Below, one piece after another: positions 1-10,000 of a stretch of DNA of 64,000 bases. A program made the position numbers and the translations under genes. The stretch spans positions 186,001 to 250,000 of the forward strand of contig NZ_JAAOIW010000006.1 in assembly GCF_011440305.1 (NCBI RefSeq). The letters run 5' to 3'. Every line of letters begins with the position of its first letter. Within the stretch, counting starts at the first letter, position 1. The stretch comes from Paenibacillus agricola. GTDB taxonomy: Bacteria; Bacillota; Bacilli; Paenibacillales; NBRC-103111. The notes beneath the pieces were generated by a model. It made no database searches, had not been told where the DNA came from, and saw only the letters and a list, made by a program, of their open reading frames with translations.

Positions 1-455
1 TCAAGTTCCTGGATTGGACCGCCGGTAAGGAAGGGGTAAATATATTGAAATGGGGCGTTGAGGGCGTTCAATATAAGCTGGAAAATGGAAAAGCGCAAGT
101 TATCGACAGCAATAAATATATCGATGAATGGGAATCATACGGAGCTTCTTTAATGACACTTCGCACCTATGGTATTCCGATCATGACAACCGACCCAACT
201 ACGGAAAGAACAGAGTTTATGCGTGCTGATAGCTCTGCGATTGCCGTCAGTAATCCTTCACAAGCGCTTGAATCGAAAACAAATGCCGAGGTTGGGGGCT
301 CGATCAAGCAAAAAATCGAGGATGTGCGTAACCAATTCATTCTTGGGGCTGCTGATGAAACTGCATGGAAAGCAGCGGTTGAGAGCTGGCGAAAAGATGG
401 CGGCGATAAAATTACCGAGGAATATAACGCACAATATAGCGCAGCTAAGAAATAA
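1..455 (+). CDS. ABC transporter substrate-binding lipoprotein, C-terminal part (5' truncated)
   Basis: The frame is open from the window edge (first full codon at base 3) to TAA at 453-455, so only about the last 150 residues are present. The visible part (KFLDWTAGKEG..., then a long helical C-terminus with LRTYGIPIMTTDP) looks like the end of the large family 1 solute-binding proteins that Paenibacillus uses with LplB/LplC-type permeases. The protein would sit outside the membrane and deliver an oligosaccharide to the permeases. The next genes are a membrane AraC regulator and two oligogalacturonate lyases, so a pectin oligomer is a reasonable ligand, but that rests on context only. Signal peptide and ligand site lie outside the window. 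Confidence 0.75.
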   Translation, partial: KFLDWTAGKEGVNILKWGVEGVQYKLENGKAQVIDSNKYIDEWESYGASLMTLRTYGIPIMTTDPTTERTEFMRADSSAIAVSNPSQALESKTNAEVGGSIKQKIEDVRNQFILGAADETAWKAAVESWRKDGGDKITEEYNAQYSAAKK

Positions 456-473
456 TAATAGCTTGCTCTAGTG

Positions 474-510
474 CCACCCTATCCAACAATGGCGTTTATT
501 GGTGGGGTGG
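474..510 (+). terminator. Hairpin behind the binding-protein gene
   Basis: CCACCC (474-479) pairs with GGGTGG (505-510), and CCAA (483-486) with TTGG (499-502). The hairpin starts 18 nt after the stop codon. There is no solid T-run (only AAGCGTTTTGCTTTT follows), so it may be a weak terminator or a 3'-end stabiliser rather than a full stop. Confidence 0.4.
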
Positions 511-578
511 AAGCGTTTTGCTTTTCCAGAAGTAGTGGTAAACTGGTGCTGACATTACTTTTTGGAGAAAGGATACTC

Positions 579-2933
579 ATGCGAACATCTTTTTCGGGGT
601 ATTTTCTGAAGGTGACCAGCTTCGTCTTGTTACTCAGCACGATTCCAGTGCTATTGCTTGGAATGGCCGCTTACTGGAAGTCGTCCAGCATGATTCAGGA
701 GCAGGTTGTGCAGAGCAATATGCAGGTGCTACTACAAACGCAAATGAGGATTGAAAAGGAATTAAAGCTGGTCGATGAGATGGCCAATAATCTGATCATC
801 TCTAGTGTAGTCAACACTACGCTTAGGCAGCAGATTAACGAGCAGGATTTCATGGTTGTGCACCAAATTCAGCAAAGCCTGAATCTGTTCAATTCCTATG
901 AGCTGGGCATCCGCGATGCTTCTCTGTACAGCTTGGAGAACGATTGGCTGATCAGCGCAAGCTCTGTATATATCGAGGGAAATGCAAGACCGGGGGAAGA
1001 GCAGCTTGCCGATTATTTGCAAATGCCCCTCAGTTCCTTCTGGTTCGTTGATAAGAAGGGCAGCCAGACTGACAAATATTCGAATGGCGTCATCAAGCTT
1101 GTGAAAAAGCTGCCGCTAAACGCCCCTAAGCCTCTGGGCATTATGGTGATATCGGTATCTGTACCTGATTTGCAAACGCTGCTTGCCGATAATAGGCTTG
1201 CGGGAACGACGCTTATTTGGGATGACCGCTACCAGCCAGTCGCGTTTAATGGCGGAAACTCCGCAGAAGAGGAAGAAATTAAGCAAACGCTTCCACTCGT
1301 ACTAAGCACTTACAAGGAAACGGATGGCTCCTTTATACATTCTACGTCCAAAGGAAGCTTTGCCGTTATTTACCGCAAGGCATCCTATAACAATTGGATT
1401 TACGTGTCAGTAGTGCCGATTCGGGATATTACGAAGAAATCCAGGGATATTGGCTGGTATACCTTTTACGCATGTGGCGCCCTGATTCTATTAACTGTTG
1501 GTCTGTCCCTTCTGGGCTCCAACCGGATTTACCGCCCTGTCCGTAAGCTTTACGATACAGTACTTGGCCAGGCCGGTCCCAATGAACGGTATACCCGACG
1601 TGACGAGCTGGAGGTCATTGGCGAGCAATACCATTCTATATGGCATTTGCGCAACGAGCTGTCAGCTAAGCTGGAGCGGCAGCGCCCGCAGCTTAAGGAA
1701 TTTTATTTGCTCAAGCTATTCTCAGGCGATGCGGGCGAGGCTGCGGAGAAATTATCGGAGCTTGGCCTCGATTTGCAGGCGTCGAGCTACCATGCGCTTG
1801 TGCTGCAGATTGATTCGCTGTCCGATACGCGCTTTGAGGAGCGGGATCGTGATTTGCTGCTGTTTGCAATCAATAATATGGTCGGAGAATTGATTGATAC
1901 GCCATACAGGCTGGATCCTGTAGTTATTAACCAATCGCAGGTGACAATTATCGGAAGCATGAATGAATCAGCGAGCCAATGGAAGCAAGACGTATCTCAT
2001 TGGGCGAAGCTGGTGCAGACGAAGGTGCGCGAGTTTTGGGGGCTTTCCGTCAGCCTGGGGATCAGCTCGCCGTTCTTCCAATTGCGGCATTCAGGCAAAG
2101 CTTACGCTGAATCGCTCGAGGCCTTGAAATATCGGCTGCGGCTAGGTAATGAAGCGATTCTATTTTATGCCGATGTTGCACCTTCAGAATCACAGACCGC
2201 AGTGTTTCCTCGCCAGCTTCTGGAGGAACTGGTTGATGCGATCAAGCTGGCAGACCGCAAAACGGCATTTGACAAGTTAAATACGTTCATTACCCATATC
2301 GTCAACGATGAGGTCAACCACCAGGTATACCGCATTTCCTTCATTAGGCTGCTTGCGGAGCTGCTTAATGTCGCACAGGAGACCGTTGGCGGCTTGCAGC
2401 ACCTAGCGGGAGATCGGCTGCTGCTCTTCGAGCAATTATTCCAATTACAATCTGTGCAGGAGATCGAGGTCTGGTTTCAAGACAGCTTGATCGAGCCGCT
2501 GATTCAAATTCTTGAAGAGAAGCGAAAGGTTCGCTTTCAAAAAATATCGGATGAGGTTAAGCAGCTGATCGAGCTGCATTTCAATTCCGAGCTTACGCTG
2601 GAGATGTGTGCAGACCGGCTTAGCTATCATCCCGTTTATGTGAGCCGAATATTCCGTAAGGAAACCGGAATGAATTTCTCCGAATATTTATCCGGTCACA
2701 GGCACATGGTGGCCAAGCAGCTGCTTTCAGATACGCAGCTGTCTGTAGCGGAGATTGCGGGAAAGGTCGGTTTTCACAATGGTCCCAACTTTTCTCGCCA
2801 TTTTAAAAAAGTTGAAGGGGTCACGCCAGGGCATTACCGTGAGCTGGCACAATCGTCAGAGCCGCCTGCCTTAGATGATACCCCTCTTCCCCATAGTCAA
2901 AGGAGCGAAACAGATGCTGGGAAAAAAATTTAA
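579..2933 (+). CDS. Membrane-anchored AraC-family regulator
   Basis: 784 residues. A transmembrane segment lies at about residues 8-30, then an extracytoplasmic sensor-like region to about 290, a second transmembrane segment at about 294-313, a cytoplasmic linker, and a C-terminal AraC DNA-binding domain (two helix-turn-helices, about 660-755, ending GVTPGHYREL). Such proteins sense an extracellular signal and activate adjacent polysaccharide-uptake genes. I chose ATG 579 because GGAGAAAGG (564-572) precedes it and it opens directly with a signal-anchor; a GTG at 471 would add 36 residues without a ribosome site. The 3' end overlaps the first oligogalacturonate lyase by 20 bp, so the two are co-transcribed and it probably controls the pectin genes. 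The ligand is unknown. Confidence 0.9.
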   Translation: MRTSFSGYFLKVTSFVLLLSTIPVLLLGMAAYWKSSSMIQEQVVQSNMQVLLQTQMRIEKELKLVDEMANNLIISSVVNTTLRQQINEQDFMVVHQIQQSLNLFNSYELGIRDASLYSLENDWLISASSVYIEGNARPGEEQLADYLQMPLSSFWFVDKKGSQTDKYSNGVIKLVKKLPLNAPKPLGIMVISVSVPDLQTLLADNRLAGTTLIWDDRYQPVAFNGGNSAEEEEIKQTLPLVLSTYKETDGSFIHSTSKGSFAVIYRKASYNNWIYVSVVPIRDITKKSRDIGWYTFYACGALILLTVGLSLLGSNRIYRPVRKLYDTVLGQAGPNERYTRRDELEVIGEQYHSIWHLRNELSAKLERQRPQLKEFYLLKLFSGDAGEAAEKLSELGLDLQASSYHALVLQIDSLSDTRFEERDRDLLLFAINNMVGELIDTPYRLDPVVINQSQVTIIGSMNESASQWKQDVSHWAKLVQTKVREFWGLSVSLGISSPFFQLRHSGKAYAESLEALKYRLRLGNEAILFYADVAPSESQTAVFPRQLLEELVDAIKLADRKTAFDKLNTFITHIVNDEVNHQVYRISFIRLLAELLNVAQETVGGLQHLAGDRLLLFEQLFQLQSVQEIEVWFQDSLIEPLIQILEEKRKVRFQKISDEVKQLIELHFNSELTLEMCADRLSYHPVYVSRIFRKETGMNFSEYLSGHRHMVAKQLLSDTQLSVAEIAGKVGFHNGPNFSRHFKKVEGVTPGHYRELAQSSEPPALDDTPLPHSQRSETDAGKKI

Positions 2934-4074
2934 CCCGGAATATCGGGAATATCAAGATAAGGTTTCAGGCCGCACCATTATGCAGCTAACCGACTTTTTT
3001 ACACATAGCAACCATTTTTATTTTACGAACCATACCTTTTACCAAGGGGATATTATTTTCAAATCGCAGCGAGGCAACTCAAGCAACCTGTTCCGGCTTT
3101 ATATGAACACGATGGAGATCGAGCAATTGACGGATTTGCCGAAAACGCCGCTGGACGACCGTTTTTATGACCGAATGCAGCATTCGTGTGTGCATGAGGG
3201 CAATGAGGAAGTGTACATGTTTTACTTAGGCAAAGTATTCGCTCTGCATATCCCTACTTTGAAGCTGCGGGTGCTGTATGAAACGCCTGACGGCTTCAAG
3301 CTCAGCTCAGGCTCGCCCAGCGCTGACGGGAAGTATGTGTTCGCCTCGATCAATGAGAACAAGGTGCACCGCGAGTTTGAGGACGGCTTCTATGAGACAT
3401 GGGCGGCGTTCCCGGAGACACGGATTGTGCGTATCCATATTGAGACTGGGCAATCGGAAGTGGCTTATGCGGAAAACTACTGGATCAAGCATGTAAACAT
3501 GTCACCGACGGTGCCGAACCTAATGACTTACTGCCATGAAGGTCCTTGGCATAAAATTGACCACCGTGTCTGGCTATTCGATACCAATACCGGAGAGTCC
3601 ACCAAGGTGGTGCCCGATCAAAGCCCGAATAAAACCGTCGGGCACGAATATTGGCTTGCTGATGGGCTGCGGCTTGGCTATCATGGCAAAAAGACGGAGG
3701 CTGACGGCCAGTCGCATGGTTACTTCGGTTTTATCCACCCTGACAACACGGAACGGCTGGAGCTGGATTTCCCGTTCCACAGCCAGCATTTTCACAGCAA
3801 TGATATGGACATCATCGTTGGGGATGGGCAAAAAATAACCAATCCGCATATTTTGCTGTGGCAGCGCGAGGGGAATGGCTATAGTGAGCCGCGTGTACTC
3901 GCCCACCATGGCGGAATCTCGATCCTTCAGGCCTCGCATGTCCACCCGCGTTTCACGCAGGATGACAAGCACGTGCTGTATACATCGGATCGCGGCGGGT
4001 ATGCCAATCTGTATTTGGCAGAGGTTGGAGACATGGATAATTTGCCAAAGCTTGCTGATGTACAGGCGAAGTGA
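2914..4074 (+). CDS. Oligogalacturonate lyase (PL22), copy 1
   Basis: 386 residues, the usual size for PL22 oligogalacturonate lyase, a cytoplasmic beta-propeller that cleaves unsaturated digalacturonate by beta-elimination to 5-keto-4-deoxyuronate. Visible family motifs are SGRTIMQLTD near the N-terminus, NYWIKHVNMSPTVPN, CHEGPWHKIDHRVW, GHEYW and the His-rich HSQHFHSND, which fits the family's metal site. ATG 2914 follows AAGGAG (2900-2904), and the start lies inside the end of the AraC gene. A second copy follows 72 bp downstream. It would act on pectin fragments imported by the ABC system upstream. The family call is firm; specificity between copies cannot be read. Confidence 0.92.
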   Translation: MLGKKFNPEYREYQDKVSGRTIMQLTDFFTHSNHFYFTNHTFYQGDIIFKSQRGNSSNLFRLYMNTMEIEQLTDLPKTPLDDRFYDRMQHSCVHEGNEEVYMFYLGKVFALHIPTLKLRVLYETPDGFKLSSGSPSADGKYVFASINENKVHREFEDGFYETWAAFPETRIVRIHIETGQSEVAYAENYWIKHVNMSPTVPNLMTYCHEGPWHKIDHRVWLFDTNTGESTKVVPDQSPNKTVGHEYWLADGLRLGYHGKKTEADGQSHGYFGFIHPDNTERLELDFPFHSQHFHSNDMDIIVGDGQKITNPHILLWQREGNGYSEPRVLAHHGGISILQASHVHPRFTQDDKHVLYTSDRGGYANLYLAEVGDMDNLPKLADVQAK

Positions 4075-4146
4075 ACTGCCGAAGCGGGCTGGTGTGCGAA
4101 ATGGCGCGACGTGCAGGTGAAGCATTAACAATGAGGGAGTGATTAT

Positions 4147-5319
4147 ATGCAAGGCACTATTTATAGCTCGGAACACCGGGAATACCGGGATAAAATCTCG
4201 GGTCGTCGCATCCTGCAGCTGACCGATTATTTTGCCCATAGCAATCATCTTTATTTTACGAATCAAACGTTTTATAAAGGCGATGTTATATTCAAAGCAC
4301 AGCGGGGCAACGCGAGCAATTTATTCCGCTTCCACATGGATACGATGAACATCGAGCAATTGACGGATTTGCCGCAGCCCGCGTATAATGACCGTTATTT
4401 TGACAGGCTGCTGCTTTCCTATGTGCATGAAGGCAATGAGGAAGTGTATATGTTTTATCTGGGCCAGGTGCTGGCGTTAAACCTGAAGACGCTGCAGCAG
4501 CGGGTATTGTTTGATACGCCTGCCGGTTTTTATCTTAGCTCTGGCTCTCCGAGCTCTGACGGCCGGTATGTGGTCGTATCGATTACTGAAAACAAGGTGC
4601 ACCGCGAATTCGAGGGCGGCTTCTATGAGACATGGGCGGCGTTTCCAGAAACGAGGCTAATCCGTATTGACCTCGAAACCGGCAAGGCGGAAACTTTATA
4701 TTCAGAAAATTACTGGATCAAGCATGTGAACATGTCGCCGACAGTGCCGAACCTGCTTACCTTCTGCCACGAAGGGCCATGGCATCATGTCGATCACCGT
4801 GTATGGATGCTGGATACCAACACTGGACAGGCGACTAAGCTCGTTTTGGACCAGAGCCCGCTGAAAACCGTCGGCCACGAATATTGGTTTGTTGATGGCA
4901 TCCACCTCGGTTATCACGGCAAAAAGACAGAGCCGAACGGAGACGTTCATGGCTATTACGGCTCCATCAAGTACGACAACTCGGAGCAGCTGGAGCTGGA
5001 TTTCCCGTTCCACAGCCAGCATTTCCACAGCAATGACCTTAACCTGATCGTCGGGGACGGTGAGCGGATGGTCAACCCGCATGTGCTGCTCTGGAAACGC
5101 ACCGAAGCGGGCTTTGACCAGCCCCGTGTGCTTGCCTACCATGGCGGCATGGGCATTAATGCCGCTACCCATGTGCATCCGCGCTTTACAGCGGACGCAA
5201 GCCAAGTGCTGTTCACATCAGATCGGGGCGGCTACGCCAATTTGTATCTGGTCGAGGTCGGCAATGTTGACGAGCTTCCACGGCTTGAAGATGTACAGGC
5301 TGCAAGCCAGCCACGATAG
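4147..5319 (+). CDS. Oligogalacturonate lyase (PL22), copy 2
   Basis: 390 residues and collinear with the upstream lyase over its whole length; by eye most positions are identical, including CHEGPWHHVDHRVW, GHEYW and HSQHFHSND. GAGGGAG (4132-4138) precedes ATG 4147. The variable stretches are the first ten residues, the loop after LTDLP, and the C-terminal tail (VQAASQPR against VQAK). A tandem duplication with both reading frames intact suggests either dosage or split preference for chain length or methylation. It is the last gene of the pectin operon; a terminator-like hairpin follows. Confidence 0.92.
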   Translation: MQGTIYSSEHREYRDKISGRRILQLTDYFAHSNHLYFTNQTFYKGDVIFKAQRGNASNLFRFHMDTMNIEQLTDLPQPAYNDRYFDRLLLSYVHEGNEEVYMFYLGQVLALNLKTLQQRVLFDTPAGFYLSSGSPSSDGRYVVVSITENKVHREFEGGFYETWAAFPETRLIRIDLETGKAETLYSENYWIKHVNMSPTVPNLLTFCHEGPWHHVDHRVWMLDTNTGQATKLVLDQSPLKTVGHEYWFVDGIHLGYHGKKTEPNGDVHGYYGSIKYDNSEQLELDFPFHSQHFHSNDLNLIVGDGERMVNPHVLLWKRTEAGFDQPRVLAYHGGMGINAATHVHPRFTADASQVLFTSDRGGYANLYLVEVGNVDELPRLEDVQAASQPR

Positions 5320-5371
5320 TTTTCATCCACCGGCAGCTGCTTGTTAAAGCATAATAAATGGATCGCCTCAT

Positions 5372-5402
5372 GGCCGCTAATCCTCAGGATGGCGGTCTTT
5401 GC
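5372..5402 (+). terminator. Probable terminator of the pectin operon
   Basis: GCCGC (5373-5377) faces GCGGTC (5392-5397) with an inner ATCCT/AGGAT stem, followed by TCTTTGCT. The stem is imperfect and the T-tract short. Confidence 0.5.
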
Positions 5403-5547
5403 TATGCAGCCCTAACCCTCCAGATGCTAAGCTCGCCCAAGCTCCTCCTTGGCTATTCATGATTGCGATGGAATCGGTTATAATTGGATATAAAGGTTAT
5501 AACTGAATATAGCTCGCTAATCGAAGTCAATGAGGTGCTTGTCAGCC

Positions 5548-6993
5548 GTGGAAATTTTCCGAGACCTATATTCCTTGGTCACTGTCTTGAATGTGTTTTT
5601 TGCTATTGCCGTTATTTTTGTGGAGCGCCGTAATATTGGAGTCACTTGGGCCTGGCTGATGATCTTGTTCTTTTTGCCGGGTGTCGGGGCGTTCCTCTAT
5701 ATCTTTCTCGGGCAAAATCTGAGCAAACGTAAAATTTACCGAATCAGGGTCCAGCAGCAAAAGGTAGTGACAGCTCTAGCCGGTGTACAAAAAGAGGATT
5801 TTAAAAATGAGCTAATTGTCTTTAAGGACCCGGCTATGCATAAATACCAGGATATGATTTATATGAATCTGAACAATGCACAATCTTTTTTTACGCAGGA
5901 TAATGAGGTGGAAATCTTTACGGATGGCAGCCATAAATTCGACTCGTTGCTTCAGGCGATTAAAGAAGCGCAGCACCATGTCCATCTGATGTATTATATT
6001 ATTCGCAATGATGTGTTAGGCAGGAGGCTGGTGGAAGCGTTAACCGAAAAAGCCAAAGAAGGCGTAAGCGTAAGGTTTCTTTGTGATGCGATAGGCAGCA
6101 CGGGGCTTCCGCGGCATTTTTTCCGAAGCTTGGTTGAGGCTGGTGGCGAAGCCGCATTTTTCTTCCCATCAAGGCTTCCCTATGTAAATTTCCGGCTAAA
6201 TTACCGAAATCATAGAAAGCTTGCGATCATCGACGGAAAGTGTGGATACATAGGCGGATTTAATATCGGTGATGAATATTTGGGCTTGGACCAACGGTTT
6301 GGGTTTTGGCGGGATACGCATCTGAAAATTTACGGCGGTGCCGTTTTTCAGATTCAAGCGCAATTTATTTTGGATTGGAACCTCGCTTCTCCGTACGATT
6401 TGGAGATGCAGGACGCCTTCTTCCCCAGCGAAGTGCATATCGGCAAGATGGGGGTGCAAATTGTATCAAGCGGTCCCAACGATGACCGTGAACAGATCAA
6501 AATGGCTTATATGAAATTAATTAATGAAGCGAAGAGTAGCCTTTATATGCAAACGCCCTATTTTGTACCGGATGAAAGCTTTTTGAATGCCGTCAAAATG
6601 GCGGCCTTATCAGGTGTCGATGTAAGAATGATGATACCAAGCATCCCCGACCATAAAATCGTGTATTGGGCTACCTATTCCTATTTGGGCGACTTGCTTG
6701 AGGCGGGTGTGAAAATTTATTTGTACCATAAAGGATTTTTGCATGCCAAAACGATTGTTGTGGATGGACAAGCCTGCTCGGTCGGGACGACCAATATCGA
6801 CATTCGAAGCTTTAAGCTGAATTTCGAGGTTAATGCTTTTATATACGACCAGATGACTGCGTCTAATCTTGCGTTGATTTTTGAAAAGGACATGCAAGAC
6901 AGCTCGGAGCTGACGATGGACATGTACACTAATCGCTCGAGGACTAAAAAGTTCAAGGAGTCGTTAGCGCGATTGCTGTCGCCTATCTTGTAG
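5548..6993 (+). CDS. cls: Cardiolipin synthase (phospholipase D family)
   Basis: About 481 residues. Two N-terminal transmembrane segments (residues about 5-23 and 30-52) are followed by two phospholipase D domains, each with an intact HxKxxxxD catalytic motif (HRKLAIID near 227 and HAKTIVVD near 404) and the GG/GT-N partner (GGFN, GTTN). It condenses two phosphatidylglycerols to cardiolipin plus glycerol at the membrane. I prefer GTG 5548, spaced 10 nt from GAGGTG (5532-5537); an ATG at 5530 in the same frame would add six residues but has no ribosome site. The kinase gene that follows starts 80 bp downstream, so co-transcription is possible. Confidence 0.93.
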   Translation: MEIFRDLYSLVTVLNVFFAIAVIFVERRNIGVTWAWLMILFFLPGVGAFLYIFLGQNLSKRKIYRIRVQQQKVVTALAGVQKEDFKNELIVFKDPAMHKYQDMIYMNLNNAQSFFTQDNEVEIFTDGSHKFDSLLQAIKEAQHHVHLMYYIIRNDVLGRRLVEALTEKAKEGVSVRFLCDAIGSTGLPRHFFRSLVEAGGEAAFFFPSRLPYVNFRLNYRNHRKLAIIDGKCGYIGGFNIGDEYLGLDQRFGFWRDTHLKIYGGAVFQIQAQFILDWNLASPYDLEMQDAFFPSEVHIGKMGVQIVSSGPNDDREQIKMAYMKLINEAKSSLYMQTPYFVPDESFLNAVKMAALSGVDVRMMIPSIPDHKIVYWATYSYLGDLLEAGVKIYLYHKGFLHAKTIVVDGQACSVGTTNIDIRSFKLNFEVNAFIYDQMTASNLALIFEKDMQDSSELTMDMYTNRSRTKKFKESLARLLSPIL

Positions 6994-7073
6994 TGCTGGA
7001 AATTTGCAAGGGCCAAACCTATCATCTGCCTGAATATAAGCGGTTCCTGTGGAGCCGGGCAAGGAGCTGTCGC

Positions 7074-10000
7074 ATGAAAACATATTGGTTAACGCTCCTC
7101 GCTGGCGTTATATGCGTTACCCTGCTGCCACTGTATGGGGTTTTCCACAGTGTGAACAGCTTAAGAGATAACCCTAACGCGGTGGCAGGCTGGATCGATT
7201 TAAGAGATAGGCCGCTCGAAGGCAACGCTCCCATCCGTCTAAGCGGAGAATGGGAATTTTACCGCAACCAGCTGCTGACTCCGCAGGATTTTGCTGCAGC
7301 TACAGGACCTGTAATAGCAGCCACTGGAGGCTCTGTGCCGGATCGGGCGGAAATTGTGCAAATTCCCGGCCAATGGAACGGATACTTAAACGATATAGAC
7401 AGCGCGCAAGCCCATGGTACGGGCACCTACAGGCTGCGGCTCCAGCTGCCCGACCTTGAGCAGGCGGTGTATGGCATCCGCACCGTGAATATCCGCATGG
7501 CTCATAAGCTGTTTCTGAACGGACGCGAGCTGGGCGCAAGCGGTATCCCCGGACTTACGGCTGGAGAGACGGTGCCGAACAATGTACCTTACGTCCGGTT
7601 TGCGGCTGTGTCGGGGGATACCGTTGAAATCGTAGTCCAGGTGGCCAATTTCAGCTATTCCTCGGGAGGCATGATCTTTCCGATTTTATTCGGGGACCAG
7701 GAGTCGATTCTCGCCAATCGAACCTCTAACGTATTTGGGTACTTGACAACCTCCGCCGGTTTTTTGATCCTTTCGCTCTATTTTTTACTGCTCATTCCGC
7801 TGCGGCGGCGTGAGGTTTCCTTGCTGTATCTGGGTGCGTTTTGTTTAGCATGCTTGGTCTTTGTGCTTACCCATGGAGAAAAGATGATCTTGTCTGCGCT
7901 GCCCTTTATTTCTTACGAGCTTGTTTTGAAAGTTCAGCTTTTTTCCTCAACGCTAGTTTACTACTTTCTGATCCGTTATGTATTCTGCTTATTTCCGAAA
8001 TTTCACCATCGTGTGCTGCTGCTATGGCTGAAGGGCATCGTCCTTCTTTTCTGTATGGCCGCAGTTTTTCTGCCCGCAAGCGTGTTCTCCCGATTAGAGG
8101 ACGTCTGTTTTCTATTTGCCTTTATCAGTATGCTTTGGGTTATGTATGTGCTGGTCAAAGAAACACAGCTGCGGTCGGACAATTCGCTTGCGCTTATCGT
8201 AAGTATCCAAAGCATAATGATTATGCTTCTGATTAATTTGCTTCACGCCTTTGGCTTACTGGAGGATCAGGTGCTTGTGCCTTATGAAATGCTCATTTTT
8301 ATGTTAGCCCAGACCCTTGTTTTGTCCAAAAGGTTTTCAGCCTTGTTCATGGAAGTGGAGCTGCTTTCGCGCAAGCTGGTCAGGCTGGATGAAATGAAAG
8401 ATGAATTCATGGCCAACACGTCCCATGAGCTGCGGACACCGCTGCATGGCATGATCAATATGGCGCAATCCTTGGTCGAAGGTGCTGCGGGAGGTCTGAA
8501 TGAGAAACAGGCAAGGCATTTGTCCATGATCGTCTCTACAGGCAACCGCTTGACGTTCCTGATCAACGATATTCTTGATTTTAATAAGCTGAAAAACGGG
8601 CAAATTGAGCTGCAGCGGCGACAGGTTGACCTGCCGGCGGTTGTGCACTCCGTACTGGAAGTCATTGTGCACCTCGCCAATGAGCAGGACCTTCGCATCA
8701 GGCAGCAATGGCCTGAGCGTTTGCCGTTGCTTGATGCTGATGAAGACCGACTGAGGCAAATTTTGTATAATATACTTGGTAATGCCGTTAAATTTACCGA
8801 ACAAGGAACGATTACCCTTTCCGCCGAAACGAGTGGCGACGAGGTCACCATATCCATCGAGGACACTGGGATCGGTATTGCCGAAGCACGGCTGCCGAAC
8901 TTGTTCCAAGCCTATGAAGGACAGTCCGCAGGCTTCGACAGATCCTACACGGGTACAGGGCTTGGGCTCAGCATTACAAAGCAGCTAGTTGAGCTTAGCG
9001 GGGGCCGGGTTGGCGTGGAATCGGTGCTTGGCCGTGGCTCGCGGTTTTTCTTTACCTTGCCGGCCGTGCCCCACACCTCCGTGATGGCGGGTGAAGCAGA
9101 GCGACAGATTGCCGCTGCGGCTGCAACACAACCAGTAGGAGTGCTTGCTGAAGCAGGCGACGGTCAACCTATGAACAAGGGTGTTGTGCTGGTCGTCGAC
9201 GACGATCCCGTCAACCTGCAGGTATTGATCAATCTGCTGACATTGGAGCATTATGAAGTGGTCGCGGTAAAAAGCGGGACAAGCGCGCTAGACAGGCTTA
9301 ACAGCATGCCGCAGATTGACCTGGTCATCACCGATTGGATGATGCCTGAGATGTCGGGGCTGGAGCTTTGCCAGTTGATCCGAAGCCGATATATGCTCTC
9401 GGAGCTGCCTGTGCTTATGCTGACAGCGCGCAGCCGGCCGGAGGAAATTGTAGCCGGCTTCCGGGCAGGAGTTAATGACTTTTTGACCAAGCCGGTTGAC
9501 GCTGGTGAGCTGAGGGCACGCGTCCGTACGCTTATTGAGCTACAGAGCTCGATTCGTACGCTGGTCCATACGGAAATGGCGTTTTTGCAGGCGCAGATCA
9601 AGCCGCATTTTTTATATAATGCGTTAAATACAATTATCGCAGTCTGTTATTACGACGCCGATAAGACTATACAGCTCCTGCTTGAGCTGAGCCACTTCTT
9701 GCGTAGCTCGTTTGAAGTAGGCAATCTCGACCGACTTGTGACGCTACAGAAGGAGCTGGAGCTGGTTCACTCCTATCTTTCATTGGAAAAGGCGAGATTC
9801 GACGAGCGGCTCCAGGTGGAATATGACATTACTGAGAATGGCTTTCTGATGGTTCCTCCCTTATCGATACAGCCGATTGTCGAGAATGCGGTCCGCCACG
9901 GCGTGATGCAACGGGAGGATGGGGGCACCATCCTAATTCGAGTTACGGAGCAGCAGGGTGTCGTACAGGTTACTGTATCCGACGATGGTGTCGGTATGCC

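Noticed and set aside
3574-4266. 230-codon antisense frame across the two oligogalacturonate lyases
   Set aside because: Mirror of strongly biased coding sequence; the plus-strand enzymes have full motifs.
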